Shown here piece by piece: positions 26,353 through 32,675 of a stretch of 64,000 bases of DNA. The DNA is from an uncultured Lachnospiraceae bacterium (GTDB taxonomy: Bacteria > Bacillota > Clostridia > Lachnospirales > Lachnospiraceae): the NCBI GenBank assembly GCA_910585625.1, contig CAJUFQ010000003.1:5801-69800 (forward strand). The letters are read 5' to 3'. The first letter of the stretch is position 1, and every line of letters starts with the position of its first letter. The translations under genes were made by a program, and so were the position numbers. The notes below the pieces were generated by a model, which did no database searches, was not told the DNA's origin, and saw only the letters and a list, made by a program, of their open reading frames with translations.

Positions 26353-26633
26353 ATTTGAGTTTCCCCATTTTTTATATCAGCTAATATTTTAGTGCCAAAG
26401 TGGGGCTGTCGCACGAACATAAATTGCAAGGTACAGATTTATTCAAAAGGTTTACATTGCAAAGCAATGCAAACAACATGTACAAAAATCATCTTGGGAA
26501 GCTAGCTTCCCAGAGTGATTTTCGTGCATGTTGTCTTTGCCGCATCAGCGGCAAGACCTTTTGAACGAGGAAATATATTCGTGCGACAGTCATTTTTTGG
26601 TACTAGGAAATTAAATAATGGGGAAACTCAAAT
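26353..26633. mobile_element. 281-bp nested palindromic element (MITE-like)
   Basis: One long imperfect inverted repeat. Outer arms: ATTTGAGTTTCCCCATT (26353-26369) and its exact complement (26617-26633). Inner arms: CTGTCGCACGAA (26406-26417) and complement (26578-26589), then TTCAAAAGGT (26442-26451) with its complement (26556-26565). The centre is an 18-bp perfect palindrome TGGGAAGCTAGCTTCCCA (26495-26512) flanked by AAAATCA/TGATTTT. Each arm carries a small side hairpin at the same place, CATTGC/GCAATG (26455-26469) on the left and TTGCCGC/GCGGCAA (26538-26555) on the right, different in sequence. No transposase is encoded. It fits exactly between two divergent promoters. Confidence 0.75.
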
Positions 26634-26648
26634 TTCAGGAGAATTTCA

Positions 26649-26677
26649 TTGCAGATGGGGAAAATATTCTATATACT
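26649..26677 (+). promoter_or_regulatory. Sigma-A promoter for rlmH
   Basis: TTGCAG (26649-26654), 17-bp spacer, TATACT (26672-26677), 46 bases before the rlmH ATG and 15 bases past the edge of the palindromic element. Confidence 0.75.
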
Positions 26678-26723
26678 GTTATTATGCAGGAAAATAATAT
26701 GGGTGACAGAGGATGCATAGGCA

Positions 26724-27203
26724 ATGAAGATAACAATATTGGCGGTAGGGAAAATTAAAGAGGTTTTTTACCGGCAGGCAGTCCAGGAATTCAGCAAACG
26801 TCTCGGGCGTTATTGTAAGCTGGAGATTCTGGAAGTGCCGGATGAAAAGACGCCGGATGGAGCCAGCGAGGCATCGGAGAGGCAGATTTTGGAAAAGGAA
26901 GGGGAACGCCTCCTAAAGCACGTGAAAGAGGATGCTTGGCTCTGCGCCCTCGCCATTGAGGGGAAAATGCTCGACTCTGTGAGTTTTTCTGAAAAGATAG
27001 AGAAGCTTGGCGTCTCGGGCGTGAGTCATATCCAGTTTGTCATCGGAGGATCCCTGGGGCTTTCCGACAGAGTCCTAAAGCGCGCAGATTTTAGGATTAG
27101 CTTTTCTGAAATGACATTCCCACATCAGCTGATGCGCGTAATCCTGCTGGAGCAGATTTACCGGGCGTACCGGATTATGATGAAAGAGCCATATCACAAG
27201 TAA
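26724..27203 (+). CDS. rlmH: 23S rRNA pseudouridine(1915) N3-methyltransferase
   Basis: 159 residues, a trefoil-knot SPOUT methyltransferase acting on helix 69 of 23S rRNA in 70S ribosomes. Seen: MKITILAVGKIKE start, the SAM-binding knot FVIGGSLGLSDRVL, and the C-terminal TFPHQLMRVILLEQIYRAYRI. The Shine-Dalgarno (AGAGGA) is only moderate. Monocistronic by position, with its own promoter. Confidence 0.96.
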   Translation: MKITILAVGKIKEVFYRQAVQEFSKRLGRYCKLEILEVPDEKTPDGASEASERQILEKEGERLLKHVKEDAWLCALAIEGKMLDSVSFSEKIEKLGVSGVSHIQFVIGGSLGLSDRVLKRADFRISFSEMTFPHQLMRVILLEQIYRAYRIMMKEPYHK

Positions 27204-27684
27204 GTGTGAAAGAAAACAGGTGTTTGGATAAAATAAAGAGAATAAGAGTTGTATTTTAACCCCATGGGAGTGTGCGGTGATTCTGACTTAAAGTTCTAAA
27301 TGTGCAAAATTAACTGTAAAAGAGAATATAGAGAGGTTTTAGCTACGTCGAATTTTGACAAGACACTAGCGTGTTATACGGGTATTGCCTTCCGGCTCCC
27401 AACCAGCTAAAACATAAAACCCTGTCGAATGGACTAATTGACTTAATTGTAGGTATAGGCTGATGAGAATCAGCTTCCCAAGGAGGTGGACATTCTTTAT
27501 CCTATCCTAAGGGATAATACCTTATGTTTCATCTGGTGTCTATCAGGAACCGTCAGACATGATAATTATTTTCGGATAACATCTGATGAAGGAAGAACGC
27601 CTTCTTCTGTTATCTGATTTATAGAAATTTATTAACCAAGTAGTCTTGATTTACTACATCATTATTATACTAGGAGGTAAGATA
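27204..27684. other. 480-bp AT-rich gap with several hairpins
   Basis: No credible open frame. It is more AT-rich than the flanking core genes, like the following VOC gene. Visible inverted repeats: GTTTTAGCT (27336-27344) / AGCTAAAAC (27405-27413); GCTGAT-GAGA-ATCAGC (27459-27474); TATCC-TAAG-GGATA (27503-27516); GATAACA..GAAGG (27575-27592) / CCTTC..TGTTATC (27600-27614). They could be a structured leader or RNA for the VOC gene, or a relic of an integrated element. No family is recognised. Confidence 0.45.
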
Positions 27685-28107
27685 ATGGTACTTGGAACAA
27701 CTTATATTTTTGTTGCGGATATTAAGAAATCTGTAGATTTTTACAGTAAATTATTGCAGGAAGAGCCAAAAAAAGCAAATGATGGCAGATGGGTGCAATT
27801 CAGTGATAAAATTGCGCTGTATAATAAGGCTTATGACGCTGAAATAATCGGCACAGAACCAAGCGAGAGGTTTAATCAAGCCTATATCGATGACTTTTAC
27901 AGAGATACCGGCGTACCGAAAAACAATCTTGTTGTGTTTAATTTTGATGTGGAAGATTTAAAAAGCGAATATGAAAGGCTGAAAAGATTGGATATCGGAA
28001 AGGTTTCAGAGCTTATGTATGTCAATGTGCATATGCCGTATTGGTATTTTAATATTGTTGACCCCGATGGGAATACGCTTGAAATCACAGGAAAATATGA
28101 AATATAA
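27685..28107 (+). CDS. VOC superfamily (glyoxalase/bleomycin-resistance-like) protein
   Basis: 140 residues with the paired beta-alpha-beta-beta-beta pattern of the vicinal oxygen chelate fold: TTYIFVADIKKSVDFYSKLL at the start and FNIVDPDGNTLEIT at the end. VOC proteins include dioxygenases, glyoxalases and antibiotic-binding or modifying proteins; the substrate here is unknown. A perfect AGGAGG is placed before ATG 27685. The gene is clearly more AT-rich than the core genes around it and follows a hairpin-rich gap, suggesting acquisition by transfer. Confidence 0.82.
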   Translation: MVLGTTYIFVADIKKSVDFYSKLLQEEPKKANDGRWVQFSDKIALYNKAYDAEIIGTEPSERFNQAYIDDFYRDTGVPKNNLVVFNFDVEDLKSEYERLKRLDIGKVSELMYVNVHMPYWYFNIVDPDGNTLEITGKYEI

Positions 28108-28109
28108 CC

Positions 28110-28138
28110 TTGAACGGAATGTCTTTCTGTGATACAGT
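28110..28138 (+). promoter_or_regulatory. Candidate promoter for the Cys/His repeat protein gene
   Basis: TTGAAC (28110-28115), 17-bp spacer, TACAGT (28133-28138), about 40 bases before ATG 28178. The -10 matches four of six consensus bases. Confidence 0.5.
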
Positions 28139-28177
28139 TATGGTAACAAATCGGAAGCGCACAGAATGGAGGAAACA

Positions 28178-28774
28178 ATGAAAAACAGAATGAAAAAGGC
28201 CATCCTTCTTTTTGTCGTTGCCATAACCGTACTGTTAGACCCGGCGGCAGCTATGGCACACGGACACGGCCATGGAGGGGGAGGGCATCACAACCAGCCT
28301 GTCACATATGCCCCATGTACACAGCCGGGCTGCAATCATACCGGCCATCATCGTCATGGAATGCAGAACTATGACGGCCATTCCGGATCTTGTGTGACAT
28401 ACAGCCAATGTACGGTGGCAAAATGCAGGAAAACAGGCGCACATGGGCATAATGGCGCTTATTACTGCGGCCATTCCAATGGCAAAAAAGTATACCGTCA
28501 GTGTACGGTATCCGGCTGCAGAAAGACGAAGAAGCACAAGCATAGTGGGACTTATTACTATGGGCACTCCAGCAGCCGCATTACTTATAGCCAATGTACC
28601 GTACCAGGCTGCAGCAAGGCAAAGAAGCACAAACATGGCGGGCAATGTTACTATGGCCATGCTGCCGGCAGCACGGTTTACAGCCAGTGTACCGTACCAG
28701 GCTGCGAGAAAGCCCAAAAGCATAAGCATAATGGACAATGCTATTATGGACACTCCACAGTAAAATCATATTAA
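28178..28774 (+). CDS. Secreted Cys/His-rich protein with five 31-residue repeats
   Basis: 198 residues. A signal peptide (1-27; charged MKNRMKK, hydrophobic core, likely cleavage after AAAMA) exposes an N-terminus beginning HGHGHGGGGHH. The rest is five tandem repeats of exactly 31 residues (93 bp) with Cys pairs at 47/52, 78/83, 109/114, 140/145 and 171/176. The pattern is C-x4-C, then H-x-H after six residues, then YY(G)H; a typical unit core is YSQCTVPGCSKAKKHKHGG. The spacing suggests one metal site (Zn, Cu or Ni) per repeat, outside the cell. Repeats 3-5 are most alike, in DNA as well, suggesting recent expansion. GGAGGA precedes ATG 28178; an in-frame ATG at 28166 is too early for it. 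I know no named family; binding is inferred. Confidence 0.82.
   Translation: MKNRMKKAILLFVVAITVLLDPAAAMAHGHGHGGGGHHNQPVTYAPCTQPGCNHTGHHRHGMQNYDGHSGSCVTYSQCTVAKCRKTGAHGHNGAYYCGHSNGKKVYRQCTVSGCRKTKKHKHSGTYYYGHSSSRITYSQCTVPGCSKAKKHKHGGQCYYGHAAGSTVYSQCTVPGCEKAQKHKHNGQCYYGHSTVKSY
28310..28774 (+). repeat. Five tandem 93-bp coding repeats
   Basis: The TGTAC-type codon pair that starts each unit falls at 28316, 28409, 28502, 28595 and 28688, a constant 93-bp period. The unit boundaries keep frame, so copy-number change would add or remove whole 31-residue modules. Confidence 0.85.
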
Positions 28775-28782
28775 TATAACAT

Positions 28783-28845
28783 AAAAAACCCCTTTCCCGG
28801 CAAGAACCCATATGAACCGGTTCTTGCTGGAAGGGGGTTTTTTAG
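28783..28845 (+). terminator. Strong terminator after the repeat protein gene
   Basis: A long stem: AAAAAACCCC..TTCC..GCAAGAACC (28783-28808) against GGTTCTTGC..GGAAGGGGG (28819-28837), then six T (28838-28843). With A-tracts on both flanks it may work in both directions. Confidence 0.92.
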
Positions 28846-28889
28846 TTTTTGATCTGGTAGCAAATTTATAGGATTCAGGAAAGAAACCC

Positions 28890-28917
28890 TTGAAAAAATT
28901 ATTTGGAGTGATAAAAT
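28890..28917 (+). promoter_or_regulatory. Promoter for the SBP-EAL sensor gene
   Basis: TTGAAA (28890-28895), 16-bp spacer, TAAAAT (28912-28917). The expected transcript start (about 28924) is only some 7 bases before the ATG at 28931, which bears on the start choice of that gene. Confidence 0.65.
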
Positions 28918-28930
28918 AGTAAGAGAAAAA

Positions 28931-31870
28931 ATGGAGGGGTTAGGTGGTGGAATTATCAGATCTCAGATAAATATTAAGTCGAAACAAAGAGTTATATGTC
29001 TGGCCTTTATACTTGTGGCTGTTTTTTTCAGTGTGTTTCTGCCAGAAGGAGTAAAGGCATCGGACAAACGGGTTGTGAAAGTAGCGTTTTTTCCTATGGA
29101 CGGATATCATATCAAAGCCGGGGATAGCTACGATGGCATGGATGTCCAGTATCTGAACGCTTTATGTGAATATGCGGACTGGGAAGTGGAGTACGTGGAG
29201 TGTGCCAGCTGGGACGAGGCCTTGGAGAAGCTTTCCGGGCAGGAAGTAGATTTGGTGGGATCCGCGCAGTTTTCTGAGGAACGTGCAGAGATTTACCAGT
29301 ATGCTTCGCTTCCGAGCGGATATACCTTTGGGGCGATAGCGGCCAGAGGGGACAGCGCATTGGCATATGAGGATTTTGAAGCCATGAAGGATATTACCTT
29401 CGGCATGGTGAAGACTTATGTACGCAAGAATGAATTTCTGCAATACATGCGTGACAATGGCATTAAATCCCCAAAGGTCATGGAATACGAGTCCACGGCG
29501 GATCTCTTGCAGGGCTTAGAGAACGGAGAAATTGACGCATATATCCATACTTTTACGGAAGTCCGGGAAGGACATCGGCTGATTGGGCGTTTTGCGCCAA
29601 TGCCTTTTTATTATATTACATATCGGGGAAATAATGATGTGCTGATGGAGCTGAACCAGGCGGTTGCAGATTTGAAAATCAGCCGTCCGGAACTGGAAAC
29701 AGAGCTGATGAATAAGTTTTACCAGAGCAGGCTGGACAAGACGGTGGTATTTACCACAGAGGAAAAAGAATACATTGCCAACAAAGGCAGAATCATTGTA
29801 GGATATCTTGATGGTTATTATCCTTTTTCTTATGAGGAGGACGGCGAATGCCAGGGACTTACCAGGGAGCTGCTGGACGCAGAATTAGGCTTTGCAGGGC
29901 TGGAGGTTCAATATAAAAAATATGACAGCCAGCAAAAAGCCAGAGAAGCTTTGGCTGAAAGAGCAGTGGACATTCTTTCTTATTGTACGGACAGCAAGGA
30001 AGAACTGAATGGATACGGTTTCCATATGATAAAAGAATATGCAGAAATCCCGGTGGTCATTGCCATGAAAGAAGATAAGATGCTCAGCGAGGTGGAAAAC
30101 CTTGTGACGGTACCATATCTGGAGGAGGAAGCGGCGTCAGCGTTTGACCTCAAAAAAGTGAATCTTGCATTCCATGATACGCAGCAGGAATGCCTGGATG
30201 ACGTGGCCAAAGGCACGGCGGACGCCGTGCTATGTGATGGATATCTGTCAGAATATCTGATGGGGACAGAATTTTCTTATAGCAGGCTTAAGATTAAGAG
30301 TGTACTTAACAGGGAACACAACATCTCTATTGCGGTTCGGAATGACGCAGCGCATTTGGCTGGGATTTTAAGCAAGACAGTGGAAGTCGTGGATGCCAGG
30401 GCAGTGAATGAGCATATGCTTAAAAGCAATGTGTATGCACAGATGAGTTTCGAGCGTTTTCTGCGCAACCACAGCATAGGAATCATTATCCTGCTGATGG
30501 CAGTGATAATTGTTGTAATATTAGTGGCATGGCATATGATTAAAGACAGCAAAAAAATCCAGAAGTTGCTGTATAAAGATACGGGGATGGATATCTGGAA
30601 CCTCAACTACCTTATTTACCAGGGAGAGGCAAAATTCCTGCCGGAACGCAGGACGCAGAATTATGCAGTGGTCAGCCTGAATATTTCGCAGTTCCGCCGT
30701 TTTAATATCATATATGGATGGAGTGCCGGGCAGAAGCTGTTGGAAGCTGTTGCCAGGAAGCTTGAGGAGAATATAGATCCCAAAGATGAGATTTGTGCCA
30801 GGAACCAGGGTGACCGTTTCGTGCTTCTTTTGCATTATCAGTCGGAAGAAGCATTTATCGAACGGCTGAGAGAGCTGGAACGGAAGACAGACGAGGAGAT
30901 ATACAAGGATACGGAGAACCACATGGCTCTCCAGATGGGAGTCTACCTGATTCCGCAAGACAGCAGCGATCTGCATGTGGCAGTAAATTATGCGACACAG
31001 GCCGTAGAGTATATGAAAGACAGCCGCCTGAGCGACGTCATGGTCTATGACAAGATGCTGGAAGATGCGCTCAAGCAGAGGCATGAACGAGAAAAGCTGT
31101 TGGAATCTGTAAGCATTGAGGATAATTTTGTGACTTATTACCAGGCAAAGGTAGATATCCGTACGGAGAAAGTCGTCGGTGCGGAAGCGCTTGTACGCTT
31201 TTTGGATCCTACCGCCGGCGGCATGGTGAGATCCCCGGGATTTTTCATCCCATACTATGAACAAACAGGACGGGTTACGGACATTGATTTCTTTGTGCTT
31301 CGCTGTGTCTGCAGGATGCTGCAGAGAAGGATAAAAGCAGGGAAACCAGTCGTTACCATTTCTTGTAATTTCTCCAGGATGCATTTTATCAAACCAGACT
31401 TCCCGGAACGTTTTGAGGAAGTCCTGGAGCGGTATCAGGTACCCAAAGACCTGATTGAAGTGGAGATGACGGAGACTATCGTGGTTGAAGAACTGCAGCA
31501 ACAGGTCGTGAAGCGGACCATAGACACGCTGCGAAGCAAAGGCGTGCGTCTTTCTATTGACGATTTTGGTTCAGGTTATTCTTCGCTCGGCATCTTTGAG
31601 CAGATTCCGGCATCAGTAATCAAGCTTGACCGTTCGTTCCTGCTGAACCGTCAGGATAGGAACCGCCAGGTAAAAATTATGAAAGGGATTGTAAACTTAG
31701 CACAGGAATTAGAAGCGCAGATTGTATGTGAAGGTGTTGAGACAGACAACGACGTGGAATTGATGCAGGAGATTGGAGCATATGTTGCGCAGGGTTATCG
31801 CTACGCCAAGCCTGTGCCTGAGAGCATGTTTGAAAAAAGGCTGGATGGCGGCGGCCCGGCAGACAGCTGA
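28931..31870 (+). CDS. Dual substrate-binding sensor with degenerate GGDEF and intact EAL domain
   Basis: 979 residues. A signal/anchor helix (about 20-42) precedes two extracytoplasmic SBP_bac_3-like domains (about 48-270 and 285-490; VKVAFFPMDGYHIKAG and IIVGYLDGYYPFSYEEDG start them), a transmembrane helix (about 515-537), a degenerate GGDEF domain (QGDRF in place of GGDEF) and an EAL domain. EAL residues are all present: EALVR (E752), CNFS, EMTE, DDFGSGYS, KLDRSF, EGVE, QGYRYAKP. Likely a c-di-GMP phosphodiesterase controlled by an outside amino-acid-like ligand. The start is uncertain: ATG 28931 has almost no leader, while GGAGGGG (28933-28939) would suit a start near 28952, where only ATT is in frame. 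Confidence 0.88.
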   Translation: MEGLGGGIIRSQINIKSKQRVICLAFILVAVFFSVFLPEGVKASDKRVVKVAFFPMDGYHIKAGDSYDGMDVQYLNALCEYADWEVEYVECASWDEALEKLSGQEVDLVGSAQFSEERAEIYQYASLPSGYTFGAIAARGDSALAYEDFEAMKDITFGMVKTYVRKNEFLQYMRDNGIKSPKVMEYESTADLLQGLENGEIDAYIHTFTEVREGHRLIGRFAPMPFYYITYRGNNDVLMELNQAVADLKISRPELETELMNKFYQSRLDKTVVFTTEEKEYIANKGRIIVGYLDGYYPFSYEEDGECQGLTRELLDAELGFAGLEVQYKKYDSQQKAREALAERAVDILSYCTDSKEELNGYGFHMIKEYAEIPVVIAMKEDKMLSEVENLVTVPYLEEEAASAFDLKKVNLAFHDTQQECLDDVAKGTADAVLCDGYLSEYLMGTEFSYSRLKIKSVLNREHNISIAVRNDAAHLAGILSKTVEVVDARAVNEHMLKSNVYAQMSFERFLRNHSIGIIILLMAVIIVVILVAWHMIKDSKKIQKLLYKDTGMDIWNLNYLIYQGEAKFLPERRTQNYAVVSLNISQFRRFNIIYGWSAGQKLLEAVARKLEENIDPKDEICARNQGDRFVLLLHYQSEEAFIERLRELERKTDEEIYKDTENHMALQMGVYLIPQDSSDLHVAVNYATQAVEYMKDSRLSDVMVYDKMLEDALKQRHEREKLLESVSIEDNFVTYYQAKVDIRTEKVVGAEALVRFLDPTAGGMVRSPGFFIPYYEQTGRVTDIDFFVLRCVCRMLQRRIKAGKPVVTISCNFSRMHFIKPDFPERFEEVLERYQVPKDLIEVEMTETIVVEELQQQVVKRTIDTLRSKGVRLSIDDFGSGYSSLGIFEQIPASVIKLDRSFLLNRQDRNRQVKIMKGIVNLAQELEAQIVCEGVETDNDVELMQEIGAYVAQGYRYAKPVPESMFEKRLDGGGPADS

Positions 31871-31879
31871 AAGAAATAA

Positions 31880-31908
31880 TTGAAATATTATGGATACCAT
31901 GATATACT
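31880..31908 (+). promoter_or_regulatory. Promoter for the Cys-rich protein-feoAB unit
   Basis: TTGAAA (31880-31885), 17-bp spacer, TATACT (31903-31908), 42 bases before the first gene. No clear Fur box palindrome was recognised beside it. Confidence 0.78.
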
Positions 31909-31949
31909 TACCCTCAGCATCTAATGATTATATCTCGAGGAGGTAGCAT

Positions 31950-32396
31950 ATGGCAGAAGAACGGAAAAAGGGACTGAATGCTGATTTGATAGGAGAAGAC
32001 TTGGAAAGATGCTGCAAAGGCGAGAATGTTTGCCGGCGTTGCCAAGGGAAACTCTGTAACATTGGATTTGCAAAAGCATGTATCAAGGAGTATAAGAAGA
32101 ACCCCAAAAAAGAAATAGCGGGCGGGTCAAAGAGGATTCCGACCACGGACTTCAAGGTGTTTGACGAGGCTGAGCTGGAGACAGGCATTGCGCATATATT
32201 GAGGGAATGCAAAGACTGCAAGGAAGACCATACGGAGGAATGTATCATTAATGTTATCCGCAACTGTTATGAGACGAGCCTGCTGGGCGATTCACATCCC
32301 TATGAAGGGAGCGCGCTGCAGTATCTGATGTACTTGAAGGCTAATCATCCGGAAAAAGCGGGTGAGATTGCGTATATTTATTCTCGCGGAAAATAA
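31950..32396 (+). CDS. Cysteine-rich cytoplasmic protein beside feoAB, unknown
   Basis: 148 residues, no signal peptide or membrane helix. Ten cysteines fall in two groups: C21, C22, C28, C31, C36 and C44 (CCKGENVCRRCQGKLC), and four more around CKDCKEDHTEEC and RNCYE. This could hold an Fe-S cluster or zinc. GGAGG precedes the ATG. It shares a promoter with feoA and feoB and lies 45 bases before feoA, so a role in iron sensing or in assisting FeoB is a reasonable guess. FeoC, the usual third member, is smaller and winged-helix; this protein does not look like it. No family is recognised. Confidence 0.75.
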   Translation: MAEERKKGLNADLIGEDLERCCKGENVCRRCQGKLCNIGFAKACIKEYKKNPKKEIAGGSKRIPTTDFKVFDEAELETGIAHILRECKDCKEDHTEECIINVIRNCYETSLLGDSHPYEGSALQYLMYLKANHPEKAGEIAYIYSRGK

Positions 32397-32441
32397 GCAG
32401 GACAGTAGAAAAAGCCGGATGGACGAGGAGGTACGCTTCAA

Positions 32442-32675
32442 ATGCTTTTGAAAGACATTGCCATAGGGCAAAACTGCATCATCGATAAAATCAGTCTCCC
32501 ATTCCAAATGGAGCAGCGGCTGCACGCACTAGGGATGACGAAGGACACGGCAATATCCGTCCTGAACCGGAAAGGCAAAGGCATCATGATTGTCAAGCTG
32601 CGGGGGACCCGACTGGCATTAGGCTACAATATGACGAAGAATATATCCGTTAGGGAAGCGGGGCGGCTGGCATGA
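32442..32675 (+). CDS. feoA: Ferrous iron transport protein A
   Basis: 77 residues, an SH3-like fold protein that assists FeoB. Seen: QRLHALGMTKDTAISVLNR and the conserved end RLALGYNMTKNISVRE. GAGGAGG lies 8-9 bases before the ATG. Its stop codon overlaps the feoB start in the ATGA arrangement, so the two are translationally coupled. Confidence 0.93.
   Translation: MLLKDIAIGQNCIIDKISLPFQMEQRLHALGMTKDTAISVLNRKGKGIMIVKLRGTRLALGYNMTKNISVREAGRLA

Noticed and set aside
26515..26697. 60-residue open frame in the palindromic element
   Set aside because: It lies largely in the inverted-repeat arm, has no ribosome site and runs over the rlmH promoter.
27460..27474. Hammerhead ribozyme core (CTGATGAG)
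   Set aside because: The core box is present, but the required GAAA box and flanking helices are not; the bases form a simple GCTGAT/ATCAGC hairpin.
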